Origin: Hirundichthys speculiger
Lineage: Eukaryota; Chordata; Actinopteri; Beloniformes; Exocoetidae
Direction: 5' to 3'
Length of the DNA stretch: 64,000 nt
NCBI GenBank assembly: GCA_018398805.1
Contig: JAGFBZ010000863.1
Span: 1,862,501 to 1,926,500, forward strand
A model generated the notes under the pieces. The model had not been told where the DNA came from, did not search any database, and saw only the letters and a program-made list of their open reading frames with translations. Below are positions 22,551-33,574 of the stretch, one piece after another (positions within the stretch are counted from its first letter, which is position 1; the number at the start of each line of letters is the position of its first letter). The position numbers and the translations under genes were made by a program.

Positions 22551-23000
22551 AACTTAGGTTGTTATTGTTATTATTCTGAGATCCCAAGTTATCTCCATCT
22601 TCCTTCAGTAAATTCTGATTAATCTGTCTGGCTTGTTTATCAGTGATCATTATGTTCTGATAATATAATCCCCTGCTGTTCCAAATTAAACAGAGAGAGG
22701 AGAAATCCCACAGGTGAAATTTTCAGCAAATTGAAGTAGAAAAAGAACGGAGCTGGACAGGATAAGAACACGGTGAGTAACTCAACCAGCCGGTCCAGCC
22801 TGTGAATGCAGAGACAATATTTCCTTGATGTTATTTTTGTCTTCTTGCACGAAAGATAAAAACATAAATCAATAGATTATGTTTTGTGTTTCATTAAGTG
22901 CTACCAAACGACAGTGTCTCATTTCAACAAATGATTACATCTTACGCTCGTGACTCTACTGTCGTTGGTTCGCTGTAACTGCACCTTTTGCTCTCATCAA
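22551..23000. other. unannotated stretch
   Basis: No feature is recognised. If the exon at 22,116-22,547 is real, this would be its upstream intron. The ATT/ATA-rich sequence next to the boundary is not a strong polypyrimidine tract on the minus strand. Confidence 0.3.
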
Positions 23001-23007
23001 ATGAAAA

Positions 23008-23155
23008 TGTACAGTACTGTGCAAAAGGTGCAATACACAGGATGTCTTCATAATAGTGATAATATCGAAGGTCGACTGATTAGGCTTCAGGTCAGTTATT
23101 GGCATCTTTTTAATAATCAGCATCAGCCATTAAAAAAAAAAAAAAAGAAAAAAAG
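23008..23155. mobile_element. small DNA-transposon end fragments
   Basis: ACAGTACTGTGCAAAAGGTG (about 23,011) is the typical inverted-repeat end of a fish Tc1-like family. Just after it, ATCGAAGGTCGACTGATTAGG and CAGTTATTGGCATC resemble a diverged fish repeat with GTCGACCGAT ends. Both are fragments without partners. Confidence 0.4.
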
Positions 23156-24225
23156 CCCAACTTACTTTTAATATATCCATGATAATGTGATTTCTGATAT
23201 CATCTTAAAGAGACCAGAAGCTAATTATGGATGCCATTACTCAGTAATGAAGATGTATTTTTTATGTCTATTTTTTTATTATTATTTATAGGTTGTTTTG
23301 TTTATTTTCTTCTTTGCAGACTAAAGTCAAATTTAAGGTGAAAGTTAAACATGTTTTTGATTGCAAGAATAACTTTTACATTCTAACACAGTGTGACTAA
23401 ACACTTTTTTAAACATATGTTTAAAGTAAAAGCAGAAAATGAAATGCATAAAATAATGTAATGTAACTGTTTCTGTCAGTTTTAATTTGATGGAGAGATT
23501 TGACATATTCTACTCATTAAACAGATTGATCTCAACTATATCCAGAACCTACATTTTTCTTTTCCACTGGATTTTTTTTTTTTTAATTCCTTCCTGCTTC
23601 TCTCCTCCTGTCCTTCCTCGGTGCCTGAAAATGATCTTCATCACCTGAGTCTCTCCCACTCCTTCAGTCACTTATATTTTACCATGAAATAAGCACACTG
23701 TGATCTCCTGCAGGAAAATGACTGAAACTGTCATCACACGCATGCCTGCACAAGTTCATATCTGTTTTTTGGAACGTGTCTTCCAGTTTGAAACGGAGTT
23801 TTGAATAAAGCACACTGACCGACCCCGCTTTATTTTAACAAGGTATCCCTGCAGATCAACACATTTTAATGGTTTACTGTGAAAAAAACAAAAAAAACCC
23901 CATCAAACTCAGTCCACTTTTTTTTCTGCTTTAGCACACTGACAATAGTAATTCATGTAGAAATGTTTACAATTCCTTTATTGAAATTACTATAATTTAA
24001 ATTTCATTTCACAGTCCCTGCACTTGGCCTTGATGACTCTGGTTAGTTTAACTCAATCTACTAAGTCAAGATACTCTGATGAGTTTAGATCTTCAATCTT
24101 ACACCCTGCTGGGTGTTAAATTACTTGCATCTGCTGGTTCACGTTGATGTCACCTGTGACTAACCAATACATTTAAGCACAAGAGCAGAAAACCTTCATT
24201 TATACATACAAGTGCACTCGCAGCA
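23156..24225. other. unannotated stretch
   Basis: AT-rich unique sequence with several T or A homopolymer runs; nothing recognised. Confidence 0.4.
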
Positions 24226-24320
24226 GTCAGTGACTGACAAAAAAAATAAATACATTTGCACATATCTCAGGGACTAGTAGCAAGCATGACTGCCTTATAC
24301 TGCCATGCATGTTCTGTCTC

Positions 24321-24342
24321 AAACACACACACACACACACAC
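24321..24342. repeat. (CA)n microsatellite
   Basis: About 11 CA units. Confidence 0.9.
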
Positions 24343-24426
24343 TCCCTGAAATCCTCAGCAGAAGGGTGCACCCTGCAGACAGGGTACCAGACCCTTCGCT
24401 GAAGCTTTGGAATTGGGGACGGCGAC

Positions 24427-24746
24427 ATGAAGCAAGAAAGAAAAAGGGAGGTGCAAACAAAGGAGGAAAAGAGGAGAGAAAAGAATGAGTGAAAGCAAGG
24501 AGTAAAACAGGCGAAAGCAGGGGGAATGAAGGAGGAAAAAAAACTGAGGTAGAGGAAAAAATGAGACAAGGAGGTAAAGGATGACAGGAAATAAACTGAA
24601 ATTAAAAGGAGAGGTGGAGGAGGAAAGGGAAAGAAGTACAAAGAAGCAAATTAAGGATAAAGAAAAGTATGAAGAACAGAAGAAAGAAAGAAAGTGAATA
24701 AAAAGTGGAGAGGAACAGTAGTAGAAAAGTAGGGAAGGAATAAAAT
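24427..24746. repeat. polypurine (GA-rich) tract on the plus strand
   Basis: For about 320 bp the plus strand is almost all A and G, with GAAAG, GGAGG and AAGAAAG words and only scattered pyrimidines. The minus strand therefore shows long Phe/Ser/Leu-rich open frames (24,267-24,759) that are compositional artefacts. Such strand asymmetry can form triplex structures. Confidence 0.75.
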
Positions 24747-26390
24747 GAAATGTACTCACGTGTGCCGTTTCCTACTCCTTCACTCCTTCAGAAATTACTG
24801 CGAGATAGTTGCAGAAAGCTGTAGAGAACGTGAGAGGAGAGAGAGAAGTCAGTTAAGGTCACATATTTCAGGGAAAGTTGTAATGCTGTGGAAGAAAAGA
24901 AAGAGGTACATAACACTCAAAAACAATTTCAACCACATATTCCAGATTTTTAGAGAAAGTGTTGGAAACAGCAGCTTCACAGTATCTGACAGAAATTAAG
25001 ACACAAGGATTAAAAAGTTGCACATACACGTTGTTTATTTTAGAGTGAGGAAAAAGAGACGATTCTCTCTGTTTGCCCATCACTGACACATGCTAAAGTG
25101 CAAATAAATGCACCCACGACACAGGTTTATAAAATGTCCTGTCATCGTAATCATGATGCCATGTCATCATTGCTCTGATAACCTCTGCGGTGTGTGCATG
25201 CATGCATGAGTGCTTGAACTGACCCTGCAAATAGGTATGTTTGTAGTACAGCAATGTGTAACTTTGTTCAGCCCAATGACAGCTCTCTAGCGCCATCTAC
25301 TGATTGGATGCTAATGAAGGGATGTTGGGAGAGCAGCAGAGCAGCACTGGTGCCACGGAGGCGCATTTTCATACACGCACACATGCTCACATATTAAAAT
25401 AAATGGACGCATTTTATTTCAAAGAAAATGTGCTGTAGAGGTAAAATGGCCAACAATTTGGTTGGATTAATAAATGTGTAGAGTAATCAGTAAAGTGTTT
25501 TACAAACTCAGAGTAGAGAACAGAAAACACAGATGCTTGTGAGGGCGTTTCTGAGAACTTTTACTGTGAAAGTGTTTTTATTAAAAATGTATTACACGGT
25601 GGTTCACACAGTAAAGCAACGATTAAGACATTAACATCCAGAACTTTACTGCACAATGTTTTTACTTCACACTGACACACTTTATGTGAGTTGTTTCCTA
25701 AATATTTTAAACTGTATTTTTGTATACATTCATGCAAAGTTTCCTTGCAGATATCACACTGACGGTGTAATACTTGGTATGTTTGCTTGAGAAAAAACAA
25801 AAACCAAAACAAAGTAATTTTTTAAATGCAATTATTTAATTTGCATGATTACATTTAATAAATCATCCCGTCTTGTCAATTAATTTATTTCAAATGACAT
25901 TTATTTTCCTTGGGACTTGATGAGTCATTAAACTGTCCACTTCATATTTTCATGGATAATTTTCCTATTATTATCTTTAATGTCTCAGAATTGTTCACAA
26001 TAAAGTAATTAGTAGGAATTTATTGAAACTAGTAAAACAAATCAATTTCATACATGTGTAAAGAAATATTGTGGCATTGTATTTTTTTTTTAAACATCAT
26101 CTGTTTTTTATGATTACGCTAAAGACTAGAATTACAATTAAATGTGACAGCTGTCAAACTAACTTCTTCATAGTTTCAATGAATTAATTTAGAGAAATTA
26201 AACAAGAAATTAAGCAAATTAAAAAGATTATTGGTTTCAGCCCAGTTGAGCATAATTATTAATGTAATAATTACTTTCATTTTATCTGTTCACCATTTGT
26301 ACTGGATCCAGTCAAAAAGCAATAAAATGAAGGACTGGCTGACTGCTGAACTGTGTCACCTCACTGAGCTCAGCCTGCTGGACAGAATGG
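24747..26390. other. unannotated AT-rich stretch
   Basis: No feature is recognised. Minus-strand frames at 24,868-25,089 and 25,561-25,812 have no identifiable domain. Confidence 0.4.
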
Positions 26391-26392
26391 AG

Positions 26393-27428
26393 CAGCCGTT
26401 CAAGAGCATGCAGCCGTACACAAGCATGCAGCCGTATACATGAATGCAGCCTTACACATGCATGCAGCCGTATACCAGCATGCAGCCGTACACAAGCATG
26501 CAGCCGTACACATGCATGCAGCCGTACACAAGCATGCAGCCGTATACGGGCAGGCAGCCGTACACAAGCATGCAGCCGTACACAAGCATGCAGCCGTACA
26601 CAAGCATGCAGCCGTACACATGCATGCAGCCATATACAAGCATGCAGCTGTACACATGCATGCAGCCATACACAAGCATGCAGCCGTATACAAGCATGAA
26701 GCTGAACACCAGCATGCAGTTGTACAAACGGGCATGCAGCTGAACACCAGCATGCAGCTGTACACAAGCATGCAGCTGAACACCAGCATGCAGTCGTACA
26801 CATGCATGCAGCCGTAGACATGCATGCAGCTGTACACGGGCATGCAGCCGTACACGAGCATGCAGCCCTATACAAGCATGCAGCCGTATACATGCATCCA
26901 GCCGTACACAAGCATTCAGCCGTATACAAGCATGCAGCCGTACACATGCATGCAGCTGAATGACAGCATGCAGCCGTATACAAGCATGCAGCCGAACATG
27001 AACATGCAGCCCTATACAAGCATGCAGCCATATACATGCATCCAGCCGTGCACAAGCATTCAGCCGTATACAAGCATGCAGTCGTACACATGCATGCAGC
27101 TGAACGACAGCATGCAGCCATATACAAGCATGCAGCTGAACACCAGCATGCAGTCATACACATGCATGCAGTCGTACACATGCATGCAGCCGTACACGGG
27201 CATGCAGCCAGCCGTAAACGAGCATGCAGCCATACACATGCACGCAGCCGTACACATGCATGCAGCCGTACACAAGTATGCAGCCGTATAAAAGCATGCA
27301 GTCGTACACATGCATGCAGCTGAACACCAGCATGCAGTCGTACACACGGGCATGCACCCGTACACGAGCATGCAGTCGTACATGAGCATGCAGTTGTACA
27401 CGAGCATGCAGATCACATGCAGTCTGCA
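26393..27428. repeat. 18-bp minisatellite, about 57 units
   Basis: The unit is CAGCCGTACACAAGCATG, with variants such as TACACATG, TATACAAG and CTGAACACCAG. Nearly every unit ends in GCATG and joins the next as GCATGC. Because 18 is a multiple of three, most frames stay open and encode hexapeptide repeats (MQPYTS or HAAVHK on plus; a cysteine-rich repeat on minus, 289 codons, 26,312-27,181). Units of 20-22 bp (for example near 26,720, 27,200 and 27,335) shift the frame. Two adjacent 144-bp blocks, 26,863-27,006 and 27,007-27,150, are about 94% identical by hand alignment, so a higher-order repeat of eight units exists. No start, splice or signal context supports translation. Confidence 0.95.
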
Positions 27429-27743
27429 CAAATAGGTTCAAAGAGGATAACAGTCAAACATTAAACATTGCAAGCATGATTTAGCTGTTCTTTACATTTT
27501 TCTTTAAAAATTTTTGTCCAGCCTGTTTAAGATACAAACAGACAATCCAGGGACCTTCCTCTCTTCAACATAAATAGAATAGAATCCCTATTGTCATATG
27601 CAGATATTTTCAATGACAGTCTCCTTATAAAGAATTAAATCTGTGCTTTTCACTTAGAGGTTGCTCTTTATGCTCACTTTTGCTTGTAGTCTTTTTGTTT
27701 CAAACATTGTTTCAAGTTTGTATCATGTGTACACTTATCATGA
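27429..27743. other. unannotated stretch
   Basis: Contains AATAGAATAGAATCCC then TATTGTCATATGC at about 27,575-27,602, a motif that in fish often marks a short dispersed repeat. Nothing else is recognised. Confidence 0.35.
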
Positions 27744-27751
27744 GGTTAAGT

Positions 27752-28233
27752 CAGTGGTGTGCAAACTGTGGTACACGTACCACCGATGGTACGCGAGCGC
27801 TCTCTGGTGGTACACGGGGAACGCCATGACTTTCCACATATTCACTTAAAAAAAAAATCTGAAACATACAATGCATTATAAATATGTTTCAAACATAATG
27901 TGTAGCTAGAGATAATTAAAATTGTGTATTTAAAAAAAATATTTGTTACATATTCAGTTGCAGTGTAGATGTAACAACTTTTGAGTGTTTATTTTGCTCT
28001 GTATGAGAGTATAAGTATGTGAGAATTGTTGGACAGATTTGTAAATGTCTGATTCAGTAAAGTAACAATTCAGGTAATAAATAACCACAATAAAGAATAA
28101 ATATCTCTCCCGAGTGTTTAAAGCAAATTGAGAAGGCATACGGCTATATTTTGAAATTGGTCATCATGGTGGTACTCAGAGAGCTGAACAGTTTATCAGG
28201 TGGTACGCAGTATTAAAAGTTTGAGAACCACTT
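27752..28233. mobile_element. hAT-type MITE with perfect 8-bp target duplication
   Basis: GGTTAAGT flanks the element exactly on both sides (27,744-27,751 and 28,234-28,241), the 8-bp duplication typical of hAT transposons. The ends CAGTGGTGTGCAAAC (left) and AAGTGGTTCTCAAAC (right, inverted) match at 11 of 15 positions. GGTAC-rich subterminal sequence (GTGGTACACGTACCACC) is also typical. At 482 bp with no transposase frame it is nonautonomous. Confidence 0.88.
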
Positions 28234-28241
28234 GGTTAAGT

Positions 28242-29028
28242 GATCCAGGTTTTTCAAAGCCTGATGTGGATTGTTAAAAATAAATTAATAAATAAATCAG
28301 CCAGCTCATAATTTTGCCAATGAACAACATTTTTCTTCCTCTAATACTGTTGCTGGACTTGTGCTTATATTTGAATAGAGACTGAAAAATAAATATGGGT
28401 GACATTTAGACTTTGATAAAACAACATCTCTGTCCTTCCTTAAATGACTCTCATGTTGATGAAGTCTGCAAAGCTTTGCTTCCAATTGATTTCTAACATG
28501 CACATATCAGAATATTTGATTAAAATCAGTTCTGCTGCAAACTCCTTCCAGATACTCAAATTAGCATCATAAATCATCAAACACTTAACCAGTTAATAGT
28601 CAGCTGCAGTATATCATCATCTTTAGCATCTTCAGTGTTTGTACAGTCTCTAAGATCTTCGAGGAAATTACAATTAAACCCAAGTACTTGGAGAGTGTTG
28701 CAGATCCCAAAGTAAATATTAGACTGCCTGTGAGGCCAAGCAGATGGGTGTGTGTTCTACTCAAAGAATGAAGTAACACATGTACATCTGTGTTCTTACT
28801 AACAACAATATTACAATCACTGCCAGAGGAAAACATGAGTCCCTTCTTAATTATATAAAGTGTACGACTGAATGTTGAAGCAACAGGCCTCTACGTGTGC
28901 TGAGAACGATGAGAGAGAGTTAGGAACACTGCCCGGCAGCTGATCACGTTGAGATGATTGGAAGGGCTTTGAAGAGACGGCGGCTCCTGAAGTTTCCAAT
29001 ATCAAGCTTTTAAACTTTTAAATATCAA
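28242..29028. other. unannotated stretch
   Basis: AT-rich unique sequence; nothing recognised. Confidence 0.4.
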
Positions 29029-29108
29029 GCTCCGCTCTTGTGGAACTAGCTTTCCGCCTGTGTTCGGGACTCAGGCACTTTAAGATTAGTTAGGGCTGAC
29101 TTGGGGGT
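29029..29108 (+). mobile_element. L2-like LINE fragment
   Basis: CTCTTGTGGAACTAGCTTTCC then GGGACTCAGGCACTTTAAG corresponds to the LINE protein end L-W-N-x-L followed by TFK, a conserved block also expected near 53,250-53,320. An imperfect direct repeat of ATATCAAGCT lies just upstream (about 29,000 and 29,024). Confidence 0.5.
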
Positions 29109-31612
29109 GGGGGGTGCACTGAGCCAGCTATAGGCCTTAGGGCTTTAGGTCTTTGCAGCTTGAAGACCTGTCATTGTGAACTCCTCTTTATTACTGCCAA
29201 CATTGCTGTTTACCAGCTTTGTGTTTCTTGTCTTCTTTGTCTCCTGTCAAACATCCCTCATTTAATAACTCTCTGTTTGTTGGGATCTCTTTACCGTCCC
29301 CTCAGACCAAACCAAAATGTGCAAGATGATATTTTCCAAGGTTGTGGTGAGAATGCAGTTTTGAGTTTGCACGGCAGCATCAGAGCCAACTTAGAGAAAT
29401 GTAATAAACTGAAAAGGAAGGCTGCCTCTGTGAAGGGGAGGCAACAGTACATATCCTCTACACAACACAGAAATTAAACCGTGGATTATCTTCAGAAGTT
29501 TGCTGTAATACAGTCTAGTACAGAAGATCACTCTTCCCCACAGCTTTAACACACTGCTCTACCAAGTTAATTTATGACTGACTGACAGACTTGCTGCAAT
29601 GTGTAATTTCTCGTTGAGGATTAATAAAGTGTGAATTGAATTTAATAGAAGTGAAGAATTGAGCAGAGGACAAAAACAAGAACATTTCCCGTAATGTCTT
29701 TCATTCTGTGTCTACAAGCGTACAGGATCTACAAGAGTCTTAAGCAGCCCCACTCCTGTTCATTTATCATAGTTTTTCTAACATCTATATTTATTTTCCA
29801 GTCTCTTTGAGGAACAAACCAAAAATACAGGAGCCTTGCTCTCTTATAGCGAAGCAGAATGGAATCCTAATGGATATCACTGCAGGTGTGGACGGGACAA
29901 TCTCCTGGAAAACAGGTTAATCTTTGCTTGGTCAGGAGACTTATCCATGCACAAAACATTGCATGGTTTTATTTTATGTGCATATTATCTAGAGGTTATT
30001 CCATGGCTGATACCAAGAAAATAAAAAATAAATATATATGACATTAAAATGTTCAAAAAAGAACAAGATTAGAGGTACCTGGGATTTTTTGCACAGTATG
30101 ATATGGCAGGCGTAGGTTCGTGATTGACATTGGTGGGGACATAACCAGCAGCTTAACCCCCTGTACCAGTATTGTTTACTTACTTCTTAATATGTTATTG
30201 CCCATCCTAAACTGGTTCGTGTTAAATAACAATTCTATTAATATATTATCTTAACATTGTTTTTATTCCAACAACATTAATTGTTCCAGTTTCGCAATGT
30301 TAAAAGCAAGTTTGTTTGTTTTTTTCTTTTTTAGTTTAACAGATGCCTCATCCGGGTTTGAACGTCTCCATTAAAAGGTACTGAACTCCCACGCTGCACT
30401 GGATTTTTACAAAACAGGGCTCCACAAACAGAACCTTGCAAAAAAAGAATCCCCAAAATGTAGAAGCAAAGGCCCTGTCTACTGCCAAACCCATGCCTAC
30501 ACCTTTCTTTGTAAGAAATGAACTGCTGGCACATGTCCTTTCCATCACTACTATCCATCAATCAATACAGTCTGGTGTAAAGGATATAACCCAGCATTAA
30601 CCTCACCTGCTGTGACTCTGCTTCTCCACCACTGTCTTTGCTGCAGGACAGTCGTGGTGCTTTATAATTTATAAGAAAAGGGAAGAAAAGCACTTTTCTT
30701 TTTGAAATTTTCAACCTCAGTTCACATGTTGTTCACTGAAATAGCTCCAAATGTTCACCTTTCTTTTTAGCTGCCATCAGACATAACTGGAAAGTGGACC
30801 TCAGCTTGGCAGTTGGCACATTTAATCGAAGGTCTTCTCAGTATACAACCAGAGCTGCAGAACCCACCAGAACCAGGACAAGACAAAGCCGATCCAATAA
30901 GCAATGGGTTTAGTCACGTTTGGTCCAGTCCCACCTTGAAGTGGGACTGAACTAAACTGGATTTTAACCCTTTATGTATCTCAACATTGACACATGATAT
31001 TTGGCAGATGTTATTATTATTTCTAATTATATATCATTTTTATTATTATTATTATTTATAATTGTATTTACAATGTGTAATTGTATTTTTTTCCCGACTG
31101 AAACTCATGGAGACAATTCAACAGTTGCTGGACATTGAAGTGTCCATAGCGACCCTTCCTAATCCTAACCCTTTGTGTGTCTGTGCATGTGTGTGTGTGT
31201 TTTCCCTGCATTTCAGTCTGATTAGGTCTGTCAGTCTCAGGTCTGTCAGCAGATATGAAATTGCAAATTAGAAAGATAAGTGATTACAGAAAGGATGTCT
31301 GATAAATATTTTCTAATTGTAGGGAAATCATGAAATTGTCTCTTTTATGCAGTAGCTTAAAAAATGAAAAATAATAAAATAAAATATTCAAAAATAGCCA
31401 TATACCTAACTTTTGACAGATTGGTTAACTGTCTGGATTCAAAAATGAAAAAGCTGCAAAGAACTAGTGGTAGAAATGCTTTTTTCTTCACCTTGCTACT
31501 CCAAGATGCTCTCGCTGCTCCTCCTGCCCCCCTACTGGAATTTGAACATTCCCATTAAGGGTATATCCATTGGTCAATGACAGCTCAGTGGTTGGGCTTT
31601 TGCTCAAAGGCA
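29109..31612. other. unannotated stretch
   Basis: Unique-looking sequence with a short GT run (about 31,188-31,200) and ATT-rich patches (31,010-31,060). No gene is recognised. Confidence 0.4.
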
Positions 31613-31616
31613 AAAG

Positions 31617-31635
31617 TTTTTTTTTTTTTTTTTTT
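31617..31635. repeat. poly(T) run
   Basis: About 19 consecutive T, possibly the A-tail of an old minus-strand retroposon, but no body is recognisable beside it. Confidence 0.7.
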
Positions 31636-33440
31636 CTCAGAGTTCTCCTCACTCCAAGTTAGATCTTTGCGAACTTCTTCACTCCCATTATTCTAGTTCA
31701 TTAAAACTAAAGACAGAGAGGTTGAAGTAGTAGCCCTGTTCTCAGTTCCACTCGGCTAAACAGGTGCAGGCATAACAGGTGTACTCAGAGGAAAGTTTTA
31801 AAACACATATGCACATACAGAAACAGGACTGCCACATCTTGTCAAGCACATTATGGAAATAGTGCAAGAGTTTTTGTTCCTTTGAGGAAAATACATTGTC
31901 TTTGCTGAGGTTGTGTGTTTTTGGTGTGTCAGTGCATCCCTCGGAGCAGAACAAGGTTGCGATGACAGAAGTTTAATCCCTGTGGTTTTCTGCCGTTGAC
32001 TTTAAACAAGGCAGAAAGTCCAAGCAGAGTCAACTCTCTCTCTCACAAGACTTTACCCAAGTGGAAACCCTGTCAAATAAAACTTTACTCCAAGAAATGT
32101 GAGGGCTGAAGAAGTTGCTGCCGGCAACTTTCGCCTCCCACTGAAAAAGTTTTTGAAAGGTAGCAGTGGACTTACTGTGTTAGGGTGAGACTTTAGCCTG
32201 AAACTGGCCTTTGATAAGAAAGAAAATAAATAAATTTAAAGAAAAAAAAAATCACTTTAGATCCCACCAGCGTGGTCCATCACTGATGGGATAGACTCCT
32301 GTCTCCATTTCAGAATACCATTCCGTTCTCATTCTTTCCATAATACATGTCAGAGTCGGAAAAGAAATGTTCTAACCCACTCATGGTCTCCCTCCTCTAG
32401 TCAGAGACATTTCCCAACCCTGCGTCCCAGGAATTACATTCACATTGCATGATACAGCAGAGCACATTCAATGATTTTAGGCACTGAAGCGCTGTGTCCA
32501 GGATGGAGAGACCGAGGACACAGAAGTGGAATCCAGCATGTGGAATTTATAATGCATCACAACCCGGTTTTTGACACCTTGCCAAGGGGAAATGGTGAAT
32601 AACTGATAATCTTGTGCAGCTAATGATAAATGTACACCACCGCCACAATGATGTGTCAAAAGTATAGTTCATATACACTACAGGAAATAAGTATTTAATA
32701 AAAGAATATGTTCTTATATTCACACACAAGCTAAGACATTTTTAGCCTTTTTTCTTGTCCTACAATAATCCTGACTGCCTTCAGTGTGACAGAAAAAAAA
32801 AAATTCAAACTGATAAATCAACATCATGGACTCACACACAAATGTAATTTCCTCTCCAGTATCACTTTAAAAAGAAAATAGTGAGTTTTTTATTATTATG
32901 ATTTCATTTAATTAGTGGCTATATTTTAAAGTAATTTGCCAAGGCGTAGTCTGAAACTGCTGCAGGATTTATAGAAAATAGCACTTAGTGTTTTATAGGT
33001 CAGTGATTTTATGAAACATAATACCTTTAATGTTACTTCAGAACTTTATGCTGACAGTAAACACGTTATAGGGGATATTCTGTTTTATAACCAGCCAGCA
33101 TTTTCTTCTTGCTGAAGCCAACTCAAAGATGCTTTGTGCAAAGATGTGTGTGAAGAGATATTTCTGTTTGCCCACCAATTTGGATTTTTGAATCTCTATC
33201 CCTATCTCTATTTTTTCACAAAAGTAATTTATTTGTTAAGAGTTTTTTTTTTATTGTGGTTAATTATTGATCATGATTATTATCTGCTCTGAGGAATGCA
33301 GTATGAGCACAAAATTACTACCTATTTGACAGGAATTCCCTGGGATGACCCTCAAGTTACTCAGGCAATCATCTTGTTTTGTAGAGGAGGTAAACAGGGA
33401 CGTGCAGACTTGTTGCTTTGTTAAACCCTTGCACCTCAAT
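31636..33440. other. unannotated stretch
   Basis: ATACACTACAGGAAATAAG at about 32,673 resembles the end of a fish Tc1-like element but has no partner. The rest is unique AT-rich sequence. Confidence 0.35.
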
Positions 33441-33447
33441 GATGAAG

Positions 33448-33461
33448 CCCCCCCCCCCCCA

Positions 33462-33485
<24 letters not shown>
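33448..33485. repeat. poly(C) joined to (CA)n
   Basis: About 13 C followed directly by about 12 CA units. The same arrangement occurs at 48,560-48,620. Confidence 0.9.
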
Positions 33486-33492
<7 letters not shown>

Positions 33493-33574
33493 CCTTGAAG
33501 CAGCATCTGCTATTATATTTTTAAAAAAAAATTAAAATGATACCAGAGATGGGGGGCCCTATCTTACACCTCCT

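Noticed and set aside
24267..24759. Minus-strand frames rich in Phe, Ser and Leu
   Set aside because: Direct result of the polypurine tract on the plus strand.
26312..27181. 289-codon minus-strand frame as a repetitive protein gene
   Set aside because: It consists almost wholly of 18-bp tandem units whose period is a multiple of three; several frames are open at once and unit-length variants break them.
26393..27428. A CRISPR array
   Set aside because: Units are contiguous 18-bp tandem repeats without unique spacers, in a vertebrate-type sequence.
32673..32700. A further Tc1-like element
   Set aside because: Only about 25 bp resemble a terminus; no partner end or transposase was found.
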